This document shows positions 53,701 through 64,000 of a stretch of DNA of 64,000 bases, piece after piece. The translations under genes were made by a program, and so were the position numbers. The notes under the pieces are model-generated. The model searched no databases, was not told the DNA's origin, and worked only from the letters and a program-made list of their open reading frames with translations. Source of the DNA: Apostichopus japonicus. Taxonomy: Eukaryota > Echinodermata > Holothuroidea > Aspidochirotida > Stichopodidae. Each line of letters begins with the position of its first letter. Within the stretch, counting starts at the first letter, position 1. The stretch spans positions 1,398,501 to 1,462,500 of the forward strand of contig NC_092562.1 in assembly GCF_037975245.1 (NCBI RefSeq), written 5' to 3'.

Positions 53701-54545
53701 CTACACTGCATTCTGCATCTCCTGAAGTATGCATACTGCAACCTGTAAAGTGCATAAACTATATGATACAACCTTCATAAAGTAAGAGCCACATACTACA
53801 ACCAGTATAATGCATATTCTACACACTAAAACCTCCATACTGCATATACTGCTTACTGTATGTACCACATACTGACTACAAACTGTATGTACCACATACT
53901 GCTGACAGTATGTACTACAACTACAACATGCACACTGTATTACTACATACTGCATAATGCATGTAGTACAACCTGTATACTGTATGTACTACAACCTGCA
54001 TACTACAACCTACATATTGTATGTAATATATAACAACCTGCATGCTGTATGTATTGCATACTGTATGTACTACATAGTGTATTACACTCTACAACGTACA
54101 TATTGTATGTACCTCATACTACAACCTGCAAACTGTATGTATTTCATACTGCATACTATATGTACTACATACTGCATAATGTATGTAATACATACTGCAT
54201 ACTGTTTGTGCCACATACTGTATACTGCACGTACTACATACTGCATAATGTATGTACTACATACTGTATTTTACATGTACTACATACTAAAACCTGCATA
54301 ATGTATGTACTACATATTGCATATCGTATGTACTACAAACTGCATACTGCATGTACTACATAGTGTATGTATTACATATTAAAACCTACATATTGTATGT
54401 ACCTCATACTACAACCTGCATAATGTATGTATTACATACTGCATACTGTATATATTACACATTGAATACTGTATGTACTACATACTACAATCTGCGTAAT
54501 ATAAATACTACATTATTCATATACTGCATATCATACCGTTCATAC
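53701..54545. repeat. Degenerate minisatellite built on CATACTGTATGTACTACATA
   Basis: About 845 bp of irregular tandem copies mixing TACATACTGCATA, TGTATGTACTACA and CTACAACCTGCATA. The units are themselves partly palindromic (TGTATGTAC and GTACATACA). Overlapping plus-strand frames rich in Tyr, Cys and Ile are produced by the repeat and are not genes. Confidence 0.9.
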
Positions 54546-55062
54546 CTATTGTTGAAGACTATCACTAAGCCACGTTACACATGAATCTCGTCCACCCATC
54601 CCATATCCTCTCTCTCTCACACACAAACATAGGCATACAGTAGGTTGAACAATGTATTTTTCCCTCTTGTTTTGTTCATTTAAACGGAAATCCAATGTCA
54701 TTATTTCGTTAGAGCACACGACTTATAGCTAACTATTGGTAATATTTCTACCTACTGCTTTAACATTTGCATTTCAATATCAATAGTAAAATAACCTCTA
54801 CTTCTGCTTCTTGTTTCACTGATATCCCACCAGCAAAAATTCCATGAAATGTTTGCAAACTGTAAGTTTAATAAAACAATGACTGTACAACAATCGATGA
54901 TTAATACTTTGCTTGGTGGTTGAACAACATTAAACTTAACCAATGAGCAATGCACACTTATTGTCGTATTGGATTTCAAAGATTGAATTACCGAATAATA
55001 TACATGAATATTCAGTGAGCAAATAATATCACGTGACCATCGTGTGACGACATTATACTTAC
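54546..55062. other. RPTP intron 9, part nearest exon 9
   Basis: Includes a short CT/CA-rich stretch at about 54609-54628. No other feature is supported; the exon 9 donor lies at its right end. Confidence 0.5.
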
Positions 55063-55198
55063 CATCGTCTGAACCATTCGAGTACGTTTTGTGCGCATGT
55101 TCCAGATGAAATCCCAAACGTTGATAGCTTTTTCTTGCTCTGCCATTTCAAGCATGGCGTCGATTGTAATAAAAGTTCCGGTTCGACCAACTCCTGCA
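55063..55198 (-). CDS. RPTP exon 9: D1 catalytic loop
   Basis: Acceptor CAAAATAG, donor GTAAGT; 136 bp. Joined to exon 8 it gives HCSAGVGRTGTFI, the signature loop with the nucleophilic Cys and phosphate-binding Arg. Then come TIDAMLEMAEQEKAINVWDF and the RTKRTRMVQTM helix end, leading into the Q-loop. All catalytic residues are present, so D1 is expected to be an active tyrosine phosphatase. Confidence 0.98.
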
Positions 55199-55733
55199 CT
55201 ATTTTGTGATAAAATTAGAACAGTTTAGATCAGAAAATGAAATAGCCTCTCCTGAAACGCCACTTGATGAAAAAATGAGCAGAAATAACTACACATAGAC
55301 TAATAATTAGAACGACTCGCCACATTCTAAGAAAATAGCAAAATAGCAACATTATATATGACAGTCAACACCAGGTGAATATCCTTCCCAAATTTGAAAG
55401 ACATCGTGAACATTTCATTTGAGGCTACAAATGCTTTGTTTTCCTTTAAAAAATATTTCGTATCTGAGCTTTGAGACTAACTAGTCTTGTCAATTTAACA
55501 AATGAGCTACGGATGATTAAAGGGTCATTCCTTAAAAGGGAAAAGACAACGCTGACCTTATATAGCTGTGTTTTAATAGGTCTATAACATATCGATATTA
55601 ATGTAATACCAACAGTGACCTTTTAATACGTTGGGGTAATGGATATATGAGGGTTTTTCAGTTTAGATATCGAATTAACTTATAACGAATCATTCATTTC
55701 CTTCTGAATTAATTCTATTTTGGCAACATTTAC
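55199..55733. other. RPTP intron 8
   Basis: This 535-bp intron shows no recognisable feature. Confidence 0.7.
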
Positions 55734-55891
55734 CTACAATGTACCACAATTGGATAATCATCCCCCAACGTCACATGACTACGGACATGGTTTCGAAACT
55801 CCAAAAGCGTCGTGGGTGATTCCGGTAACGTCATATCCGGCCAGGAGGTGAAATGGAAATGACGGATCTGCCTCGTCTCTGTTTCGCCGTC
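55734..55891 (-). CDS. RPTP exon 8: D1 WPD loop
   Basis: Acceptor TTTTTTTTAG, donor GTAAAT; 158 bp. It reads DGETETRQIRHFHFTSWPDM, then LPESPTTLLEFRNHVRS and DDYPIVVHC. WPD supplies the general acid Asp. The next residue is Met where His or Phe is usual, a mild departure. It ends in the split codon AG|T after the catalytic Cys. Confidence 0.97.
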
Positions 55892-57294
55892 CTAAAAAAA
55901 AAACAGAAATAGAAATATTGAATGATAAATCCCAGTGCGGATCCAGGATTTTTTGGTAGAGGAAGCCCTTTTAAGACAAGCATCAAGATAACGACATTAT
56001 TACCGAACTATATAGTACTAAACTTCGTATCTTCGGTCGTTTTTTCAACGTAGGATAATAAGATTAAGTATGAAACATTGTAATAATATAATAATAATAA
56101 TAATAACTAGACTTTTATAGCGCTGACTACAACAAAAGTTGTTCAATGCTCTTTACGGGTGCTGAATGTACAAAAACTATTAGAGTTGAGAGAATAGAAA
56201 AGTTTTAAGACAGCTCTTGTATTGAATAATATAATCCAAAGACCTAATTTCAACCGGGAGGGAGATCCATAAATGTGGTGCAGCTTTCTGAAAGCTACGG
56301 TCACCGAAAAATCTTGTACGTGACGTTGGAATCTGAGATTGAAATTGATATTGCTAACGTATTGGTCTACATTTAGCTTGCTGATGTAAGAGAACATTAA
56401 GGTAAGTTGGGGTACCGGTTTTAATGGCACAAAAAATTAAATGAGGATGTTATAGTCAATACGGAGTCTTATTGGTAACCAGTGTAGGTCTTCCAGTATA
56501 GGAGTGATGGGGGTAAACATGTTCGCCCTATCGCCGATTCGAGCAGCCGTGTTTTGGATCCTTTGCAATCTCGATAGTTGGGATGTAGCTACACCAAATA
56601 GAAGAGAATTGCCATAATCAAGCGTACTCGAGATTACAGCATGGATAAATTTCTCAGTCGCAGTCGTATTAAACGAAGAAAAACACAACAAATGGAAGCA
56701 TGGGGTGGCTCGATGACGTCATATTTAGACTTGATCAAGTCTTCAGCCGTGTGCGTAAAGGAATATCAAATCTGTGGTATCTGGCCAACGAAGTAAGAAT
56801 GTTCGTAGCTGTTTGTGTTGAAGTTTTCCATGACAGTTAGCCAATCTCTGTCACTTAAACCATGACTGCTGTTGGTTTTAGGTTGGTAGTCTGATTATAA
56901 TTTATTTACGACTGCATCTGATACCTGCAGGGTTAGGTTAGTAACATCATGTACACAAATGTATGGCAACAGGGTTGAAGATTACAACAGGAAGAAGCAG
57001 GAAACCATTCCAAATTACATGATTCTCCAGAGAGCCCCATCAAATTTACTATCAAAAAGGAACATAAAGGCAGTCTGAATATCAATTGTTTCGAACGTTC
57101 GCAATGATATATCGAGATCACGAGGGACCATAAATAACCCTGAGCCTTTAGATGACGTGCACGTTATCCCATGTTAACACAGTAGAAGTGAATCATTTCG
57201 TTATTACTTATACATATTTCTTAAAGATTGCATTAAAGGTGTTAATTTTCAAAATTTGAAAATTCATATGATATAGAAGTTCGATAGAAGTTAC
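55892..57294. other. RPTP intron 7 with LINE insertion
   Basis: Apart from the LINE fragment (56083-56700), the intron has a GTGCGGATCCAGGATTTT stretch at 55936 that resembles transposon ends seen in other animals; this is a weak call. No other gene is seen. Confidence 0.55.
56083..56700 (-). pseudogene. 5'-truncated CR1-like LINE, end of reverse transcriptase and 3' tail
   Basis: On the minus strand from 56691 a frame reads FIHAVISSTLDYGNSLLFGV, then LSRLQRIQNTAAR, ITPILEDLHWLP and RIDYNILI. This is the conserved end of CR1/jockey-type reverse transcriptases (usually L..LDYCN.LLYG....L..LQ..QN.AAR...LHWLP). After a frame break come TYLNVLLHQ, FFGDRSFQKAAPHLW, SLPVEIR and CLKTFLF, then a stop, a short 3' region with GCGCTATAAAAG and an (ATT)n tail at 56083-56106. 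It is 5'-truncated and frameshifted, so inactive. It is inserted in a phosphatase intron in the same orientation. Confidence 0.87.
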
Positions 57295-57411
57295 CTTTTT
57301 CAGAAGAAGTGTGCGGTCAGTAAAATCTGTATAATTCTGTTCATCTATAAGGAAGACACTAATTGATCCGTAAAAGTGGTTCTTGATAGGCCAGTACTGC
57401 TCACATTTTTT
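57295..57411 (-). CDS. RPTP exon 7: D1 CEQYWP segment
   Basis: Acceptor TTTTGCAG, donor GTAACT; 117 bp, 39 codons, phase 0 at both ends. It reads KKCEQYWPIKNHFYGSISVF and TDRTLLLKK. KC.QYWP is a standard PTP motif. It is spliced directly after ESDK of exon 6. Confidence 0.97.
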
Positions 57412-58438
57412 CTGCAAAACAAATTATATGAAACCGAATATATATATAAATATATCTATATATATAACAATATTGGTCATGCACAAATAGGGCATCCGAA
57501 GGAGTGGCGATGTACTCCAACGAAAATGTTGCCGCATAAACTCATCATCGGTATTCTGTACACAGAAGACCTTCATCTTTTCCCTGCCCACAACTCTTCC
57601 ATGCCCTTAAAATTGCTATCTGATCAGTGATCCAACCGGAGGCGCTGGAGCCTTGAAACAAACGACGAATTTGGTAACTATGAAGGTTGGTAAGCCACTA
57701 CTTGACCTAGAAGAAATGTTCGCCTTCGGCACAACATTCTGTCGAACCCTTCGGAAATAGAGGCGCACCGGTTCCGACTCGGAGCAGGGAAACCCATAAT
57801 ACCCGCTTATATATAGCCACAACTATGATGCTTGTGCTAGCGGAAGTCCATCATACCGTTCTCTTTATGCCAATGAAGTCAATTTGTTTCTAAAACATTT
57901 TCATTCCCTCAAACAAACTACCAAGGCCCTAAATTTACCAAAGACCCAACTTCATCCACAACCTTCTGTGTGAGCATTTAAGTTTTGTGTGAGTATAACA
58001 TACGGCTACGTGTATGTACCAGGAGGACACTATGGTGTTTACCAGGGAGTTGTTCCATACCAACTCCCTGGTGTAACCACATCTCTTTGTTACCCAAGAA
58101 TAACATGTTTACTCGAATTAAACCGGCGGATGTCTAATTGCAGTCAATATCCTTACCACTACATAGGTTTAATAAATCACCCGTTACCGACGGTAGCAAC
58201 TGGCGTAGCTCTTGATTCAAGTTGTCGTCGGTCTCCTAATGATGACAGCGATCCTTCAATTCATTGACTTATTGATCGGAAATTTTAGAAGATGCTTAAG
58301 AAGATGAATTAAGAAGAAACCAAACTGAGGTATTCCTTCAACTTTGCAGCTAACATTTGCGGAAGACGAGCTTCCAAGAGGGGATGCCGGGTCACTTAGT
58401 CGATCCCTCTCCCTAGTTCGTTCCCTGATAGAGTTTAC
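57412..58438. other. RPTP intron 6
   Basis: This 1027-bp intron contains a short TA-rich run at about 57440-57466 and the foldback copy at 58042-58071. No other feature is supported. Confidence 0.6.
58042..58071. repeat. 30-bp foldback, copy 2
   Basis: Arms CCAGGGAGTTG and CAACTCCCTGG are perfect inverted repeats around TTCCATAC. The element is the reverse complement of 46554-46583 with two differences. Confidence 0.75.
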
Positions 58439-58536
58439 CTTATCTGATTCTCTCAGGTTGGTAAGCATCACAATAACATGCACACCCTCTTGCCAAATCA
58501 TTCTCCAAAAATCTCCTAAAGTGGTATTTGAAGGTC
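58439..58536 (-). CDS. RPTP exon 6: D1 DFWRMIW segment
   Basis: Acceptor CATATTCAG, donor GTAAAC; 98 bp. It reads PSNTTLGDFWRMIWQEGVHV, then IVMLTNLRESDK. With exon 5 it completes TQGPSNTT..DFWRM, the PTP core. It ends in phase 0. Confidence 0.97.
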
Positions 58537-59389
58537 CTGAATATGGAAATAAAAGAGACAAATCGTGAAGACGTTCATGTTAAACTTATATCGAAGAGAA
58601 ATGTTCCACAGCATTAGTTAAGACCCAATCTCAGTATCATGTCCGCATCTCAAGATACGGTTGATTGAATGTTGCATATTTAGACCCGTTAAACCCCACC
58701 TTATTTCTTTGAAGTGAGATGGCAGTTTTTGGTTTGTGACGTCATCAGGGTAGCTGTTCTGCAAAATCTTTATATTAATTATAATCTTCTTACTGATTTA
58801 TCAATACATTTGGAATGTTTGTTTATCTGTCAAACTTCTCTGTAAAGTTAAAACTTGATCAAAAACGCAGCTTTTGTGTAGAAATGTCTTTGTCCTCTTT
58901 AAAAGAAGTGATTGAAAATCTTAAAGAAATTATTGTGTATATTTTCAACTCGATTGAACTGATGACATCATTACCTCTGCTTTTGCCAGATGCATTTACA
59001 AAAAAATATCTCCAAATTAAAAACAAAATCTTTAAAATACAAAATTATATGAGTATGAAAACTTACAGTGTGTTATGAAAATGTATCTTTTAGAACTTAT
59101 ATTAACAGTTTTCAACAAAATGACGAATGGTTCGTTTATAATATGTTAACAATTTGCCACAAAGAGATCAATTCCACACAATTATTAACTGATCAACGCG
59201 CCAATTTGTTGCAAAATGACAAGATGATTCCTTATTTAAATTTCAATGGTTCAATATTTTGGCAAAAATGATAGATTATTCATTCAACGAAGACTATTTC
59301 CACAATATTCTGGAAATTGCTGAAATGAACTGTTGAAATGTTATCGTTTCAATAATTTGCAACATAATATTGAACTGAACATGCCTTAC
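58537..59389. other. RPTP intron 5
   Basis: This 853-bp AT-rich intron contains plus-strand frames at 58815-59078 and 59068-59271 with no known motif, not supported as genes. Confidence 0.55.
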
Positions 59390-59426
59390 CTTGCGTTGCA
59401 ATATATTCTCTCTCACGTTGAAACCC
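59390..59426 (-). CDS. RPTP exon 5: micro-exon with YIATQ
   Basis: A 37-bp exon, acceptor ATCTTTCAG, donor GTAAGG. It reads GFQREREYIATQ plus one base of Gly. This is the segment between NATYID and GPSNTT, and its phases fit both neighbours exactly. D1 has this extra intron at TQ|GP; D2 does not. Confidence 0.93.
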
Positions 59427-59672
59427 CTGAAAGATGAAAGAGAAAAAATTAAATAAAGCATTTTATTTGTTATTTTCATTATTAAATGAAAGATAAGTTC
59501 TTGTTTTGATTATCAAATGAGAACCACATCATAATTCCATATTGTCGTTTTAATGCTTAAATTAAGACGTAAGAAAGATACATTTGAAAACTTGTCAGAG
59601 TTTCTATATGTTGCTTTTTCCTTATTTTAAAATTACAGCTAATCTAAAACAATTAATCTCAAATTGAATTAC

Positions 59673-59749
59673 ATCGATGTAGGTGGCATTCACGTAATCA
59701 GAGAAAGGAACATCGGGCAACTCTTTCAAAATAACTCTCGAGTGGTCAT
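59673..59749 (-). CDS. RPTP exon 4: D1 DHSRV and DYVNATYID
   Basis: Acceptor TTCACAG, donor GTAATT; 77 bp. It reads DHSRVILKELP, then DVPFSDYVNATYID. DHSRV and DY(I/V)NA.YI are PTP family motifs that line the substrate cleft. The split Tyr codon T|AT with exon 3 restores HPYDHSRV. Confidence 0.97.
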
Positions 59750-62396
59750 CTGTGAATGAAATAAATAGAATAGAACCAAATTGATACCACTTACAAATAT
59801 GGTAACTAGGCGTCTAAGCTGGCGAAAGAGTGGTCACATGCGCCACATACATTATCAAATATATCTTATTAAGATTTGAAACGTTTTTATCTGCATGGTA
59901 CCATTCGGGAAAAAGCATTTGTAAATAGGGTCTTCTGTTTGTAGACACTCATTACATAACATTTTATTGTGTCAGACCATAAATTTTCAGATGTTATATT
60001 TTAGTATTTTCTACATATATACATATATAAATATTCGATTATATAGATAAAGATATATATATATATATGCGTTTTTTAAACTTCATTAAAACAACAGAAC
60101 ACATTTGGCTGACCTTTGTTTCTTTTTTCGAACATACCAAGTTCATCTCTGTAATATATACACTAAAAAAAAACCGATCAGTATCGCATCAAAATAGCTC
60201 CATATTGTTTACCAGTTTACAAGGTTCTAAATGATAAACACTTCGCAATGCTATTTATATCTATTATCAAATATGCATGTTTGCTTAATACATACACGAG
60301 CGAACTATATTTGTGGCATGAGAAGATAAAGATTACGACATCTGGTAACTCGGATTTATAAAGTGACATATTAAAAGTTATTTTGAACCTACAATAAATA
60401 GTAGATAATCGTCTGGGCAACACTCTTCTGTGCTCTTGTTTACCTTGTTCATTATGTATGTATGGGTGTTTGTATATATGTATTTTAGATCCTCCTGCAG
60501 ACAGGAACTCGCGAAAAAGCCTCATTGGCTTATCAAAGCCGAAAGCTGACCGAAGTCAGTCTCTTATATTTATATTTAACGTCCGAGGTTGTGAATTGTC
60601 AATTGTCAACAACTCTGTAACTGGACGACATACATTAATGTTGGAGTGACTCGAACTGGGGACCTTATGATTGAAAGGCACCGGCAATAACCACTGAGCT
60701 AACACTCCTAGTTCTTATAACCCACACATTATTACTCACACATCAACGTAATTGCTATCGTGCAAACTTGGCTAGGTTCAGTTTGATGTTGGCCAACTCT
60801 CGAAAGATATATCATTGATGTTCTATTAACTGATGTGTAAATTTAAACAGAATTATTTAGTCCCCCACTCCCCCCCCTCCCCCCCCCTTCCACACCCCCA
60901 TACTCCGCCCACTACACCACTCGCGTATTTTAACTTAAGGCTTGTGTGACGTGATTAATACCGGAACAAAAAATATATTTTGCGATTTTTCTCACTACTC
61001 CAACAGAAAACATACACCTCATGTTTAACCGTTAAGTTATCCAATTCCTAATATCCATATGATTCAGTTTGTCGTAAATACTTAACCAAGATAACCGTTC
61101 TCCAGTACTTAGTACATTGTCCTAAACGGGAGGACTACAACCAGTGACGTCACAAGCTGACCTGGATGGTGTTCAAGATCATTTCAGTGATTTCCAACTT
61201 ATGAGGAAGATTAAAGAGTCTAAGCAAACTTAACATCAAAACTCAAAACATTGTCGTCAGCATAAATTAATGTAAAGGATTCTATAATTAAATTATCAAT
61301 TCTGATATATGTAGAAAACTGTAACTAGTTCATAACATAATGATGAAACAATTGCGATAAACAGGCTGACAGGATAAACAGTGGGTCCTAGCTTGCTGGT
61401 ACTAGTATTCTAGCGAACTGACTTGAATCCGTACGTACACGCCCTCGTAGATTTGTACTCGGTTATTTTTGGAAACTAGACGAATACTATTACAATATTG
61501 AGTACTTTGCACTCGTGCTTAGAGTCTTGAACTAGTGTTGGTACTCATATTCGTACCAATGGGGATTTCTACTTGTATACTCGTACTAATTGAGTTGTGT
61601 ACTCGTAGTCACAAATCTGGATCTAAAGATACATTAGTTTCAAATCGCTGTTGAAAAAAAAAACTTGCATTGAAGAAGATTGGTTATAGAAGTCGACAGA
61701 AATATGTTGTCACCTCAATCATTATATACCAACATGACAAACACCATGACCGGGTGTCAGAAGAGGTTCTATACTAATAAGTTACTTTGACGAGAAACGT
61801 GCTCTCTCTATACATATATTAGCAACCAAAACAATGGGCAGCCCCGCTGACCAACCGCATCGCTTTAATTGAGACAATGTCCAAAGAATACCCACTGGAA
61901 GCCAGAGGCACAGAGAGTAAGGACGAGACCTGGAGAACAATGTTTTAACCCATTTCTGGTATTGCATTTTCTTTATACCATCTTTTCCCGAGCACTTCCT
62001 TATTTCCCCTGCCCTCCCCTCGCTTACTTGAGCCTAGGCCGCGGCGCTCCAGTCACCTGAACACCACCCATCCCCCTCACCCCCTCACCTTCCCACAGAC
62101 ACAAACTCACACCCATACCCATACACACTGTTTCGTACTGCCTGTTGGCAGAAAGTAAATCAAATCAGTCGCCAGTGAATATATTAATTATTTTAAGATA
62201 TCAATGTTTTTCATAATTTGAACCTCTTTACTGTTAAAAGTAGAAACACAGTGTAAATTTGCTACAAGTTTTTACTCATAACTTGGTGAAATTCTGTGTG
62301 CAAAAGAATTCTTGATTTAATTATCGTTTATGAATATATAGTCATTTATTCATACATAGTTTAGTATCATTTAATGTGCTATATGGGGAGTCTTAC
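59750..62396. other. RPTP intron 3 with SINE A insertion
   Basis: This 2647-bp intron has a TA run at about 60045-60068, the family A SINE at 60454-60708, C-rich runs at 60860-60900 and 62050-62130, and a degenerate TACTCGTA-rich stretch at 61430-61610. No gene is supported. Confidence 0.6.
60454..60708 (-). mobile_element. SINE family A, copy 2 (tRNA-derived)
   Basis: Minus-strand head with A box (TTAGCTCAGTGGTTATTG, slightly decayed) and B box (AGTTCGAGTC). The body is shared with 35472-35713 (GTCGTCCAGTTACAGAG, CTTTGATAAGCCAATG and GGAGGATCTAAAATACAT). The tail is a TACA/TATA mix. Confidence 0.85.
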
Positions 62397-62484
62397 ATGG
62401 ATGAGTGTTCACATATCTATTCTTTCGTCTGTTCTCTGTCCTGTCTGCGACCTCGGATGAATACAATTTGTCACCAGGCAGAGT
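62397..62484 (-). CDS. RPTP exon 3: D1 N-terminal KNRY motif
   Basis: Acceptor TTCTTTAG, donor GTAAGA; 88 bp. It reads TLPGDKLYSSEVADRTENRR, then KNRYVNTHP. PENR.KNRY.N..PYDHSRV is the opening signature of RPTP D1 domains, and here it is nearly perfect. Phase 0 start, phase 1 end. Confidence 0.97.
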
Positions 62485-62916
62485 CTAAAGAAAGTATAAA
62501 ATTCAAATAAAAATAGCTATACAGCAACTTCTTGAATTTATTACATTTTATTACAAGTTCATGTTAAATATTTAAAGATATTGAAAGTGCGTGTGAAGTT
62601 TATTAAGTTAGATCTTTGCAACCCCCTTAAAAAAAACATCTTGAATGAAATATTGCTGGTATTTGAAGGATCTTATTTAGTCCTTTTAATATAATCCTCA
62701 AGTGATTTAAGGCAGATGGCAAAAGACGTAATTACTCATCTCAAAGAGAGATAAGATAAGAGTATTTACGGATGTTGTTTTTTCGTTCTTTGCACAAACA
62801 TGATTTTAAAGTGATTTTTTACTATAGGTATGCCGTCATTGACGTATATAGATATCTCTATGCAACATCCGGCTGTGCTTGTTAAACCAGAATTTTAATA
62901 TATTAATTTTGTTTAC

Positions 62917-63122
62917 CATGAAATTACTCTTGAACTTTTCGTCACCATCTTTTCTCAGATCACAGACATGAAAAGGCAGTTCAGAGATCTTCACGGTTGC
63001 AGCTAGTTTACACCTATCCTGCTTGATCAATTTCCGAGGGGCTACTTTAGGTTTTAGTCGTATAGCCCCACCGCGCCTTTTCATTGGTTCCGGGGTGGGA
63101 GCTGTAACATCAATTGCGGAAT
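62917..63122 (-). CDS. RPTP exon 2: juxtamembrane segment and wedge helix
   Basis: It ends at TTCATG before GTAAAC. The start is set at the CCCCGTCAG acceptor; a second acceptor 16 bp inside (GTTACAG) would keep the same frame. It reads a Pro- and basic-rich stretch (PEPMKRRGGAIRLKPK), then KISELPFHVCDLRKDGDEKF and KSNFM. The last part fits the RPTP juxtamembrane helix (I....L..HV..L..D....F..EF). Upstream sequence is hydrophobic but lies in the intron. Confidence 0.85.
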
Positions 63123-63524
63123 CTGACGGGGATGGTGGAAAAATCACGCATAGTGTGTCTCGAATGCAATGAAGTAATAATTGTGAAAAAAAAATTACTG
63201 TAACTTTTAGCAAAATAGCTAGCTGGTAATAAAATGTCGTAATTAATTGGTAAGGGGTTAAAAGAAAATAGAATAATTCTAATACCAGGGAAAAGCAGAT
63301 CATGTTAAGAACTTAAATTTTCAGGTCCAGCATTTACTAAAATTTAAATCATTTTACTTTACAGAAAATGTGACTCGTTTATGCTTCATTTTGACTTGCT
63401 TAAGCCTTATTTACGAAGGAACATTGAAACCGGTTTTTCCCTCATGGAATGAAATACGTTTAAGCTTATCAAGCATGATGAGGATGTCGCTGTTACATAT
63501 AAATCAAATTATAATGGTTAGGTT

Positions 63525-63591
<67 letters not shown>

Positions 63592-63660
63592 TCTCAGAAT
63601 ACATAGTAATACTCTGAAATCCTGAAATCCCTGAATGAAAACTGAATTATGGCTACTCAC
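63123..63660. other. RPTP intron 1 with (AT)n
   Basis: This intron contains the microsatellite at 63527-63590 and nothing else supported. A hydrophobic frame (about 63180-63303, minus) lacks a start of its own and would need read-through of the acceptor, so it is not taken as the membrane segment. Confidence 0.5.
63527..63590. repeat. (AT)n microsatellite
   Basis: About 64 bp of pure TA dinucleotide, intronic. Confidence 0.97.
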
Positions 63661-63719
63661 CCAAAGATTGAGATGATTCCTTCCCGAAAGTTCCTGACAA
63701 TGTGGAGTGCCTCGTTACC
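63661..63719 (-). CDS. RPTP exon 1 seen here: cytoplasmic exon upstream of the juxtamembrane (tentative)
   Basis: A 59-bp candidate bounded by TCTTACAG and GTGAGT. Only one open frame ends in the phase 1 that exon 2 needs; it reads VTRHSTLSGTFGKESSQSL and joins as LDSAIDV. It is Ser/Thr-rich and unlike a membrane segment, consistent with the region just inside the membrane. Another open frame (NEALHIVRNFREGIISIF) has the wrong phase. Confidence 0.4.
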
Positions 63720-64000
63720 CTGTAAGATTTAATGTTCGTCGGTGTGCAAAGATGGCGGTTAGTCAGTCTAAATATACCCTCCCTTTAATTATCAAAGTTA
63801 ACTCTCCCCCCCCCCCTCCCTACAGCCACCACCACCCCCTTCGCCTCTTCGAAACACCGTTCAATTACTTGTATTTCTATATGATACAATTAACAAAAAA
63901 ATTGACAAATCAGATCATTTAACTTTCATCGAATAGTTTTCGACATTTGTGAACGAAACGTCGAATCAAAAGGCCACTGTTATTTGCTCACGTCAGCTGT
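63720..64000. other. Right edge, upstream intron of the RPTP
   Basis: A C-run at about 63806-63818 and AT-rich sequence. No exon was recognised. Confidence 0.5.

Noticed and set aside
53957-54363. Tyr/Cys/Ile-rich plus-strand frames over 100 residues
   Set aside because: They are produced by the TATG/TACA minisatellite.
63180-63303. Hydrophobic minus-strand stretch upstream of exon 2 as the RPTP membrane segment
   Set aside because: It lies before a good acceptor, contains polar breaks and a T-rich intron-like composition, and the exon at 63661-63719 joins exon 2 in phase without it.

Overview
The window is eukaryotic DNA, most likely from a marine invertebrate deuterostome such as an echinoderm. 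That assignment is inference: it rests on the AT-rich base composition, short exons with GT-AG introns, tRNA-derived SINEs, a CR1-like LINE tail ending in (ATT)n, and an intronless LRR receptor gene. There are no bacterial-style operons.

Bases 1-34603 are one uninterrupted satellite array of about 108 head-to-tail monomers. There are two length classes: a full monomer of 323-325 bp and a short one of about 299 bp that lacks 25 bp. Shared private variants show that blocks of several monomers have been copied at many spacings (1949, 2218, 2220, 2545, 2841, 3492, 5447 and 9635 bp), so the array has a shifting higher-order structure. Every typical monomer carries a 65-bp imperfect inverted repeat. 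At 34604-35075 the array passes into two strongly diverged relatives, about 322 bp apart, in which only the inverted-repeat zone is clearly recognisable, in reverse orientation.

Bases 39060-63719 hold a minus-strand gene split into at least 18 recognisable exons. It encodes the cytoplasmic part of a receptor-type protein tyrosine phosphatase (RPTP) with tandem domains. Exon phases agree at every junction and there is no frame break. D1 keeps all the catalytic motifs. D2 keeps a Cys-x5-Arg loop but has lost the WPD aspartate, so it looks like a pseudophosphatase. The 5' exons (ectodomain, membrane segment) lie beyond the right edge. The last exon, expected between 39060 and the satellite, was not found.

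Inside the 4950-bp intron between the 47.4 kb and 42.4 kb exons, on the same strand, sits a complete intronless gene (44162-45889). It encodes a single-pass LRR receptor with four tyrosine motifs in its tail. A tyrosine-signalling receptor nested in a tyrosine phosphatase gene is the most interesting gene-level arrangement here.

The introns and the gap to the satellite contain two SINE families (two copies each), a third tRNA-like relic, a 5'-truncated LINE, a pair of matching 30-bp foldback sequences, and many microsatellites. One very long (ATC)n/(ACC)n tract abuts the tail of a SINE.
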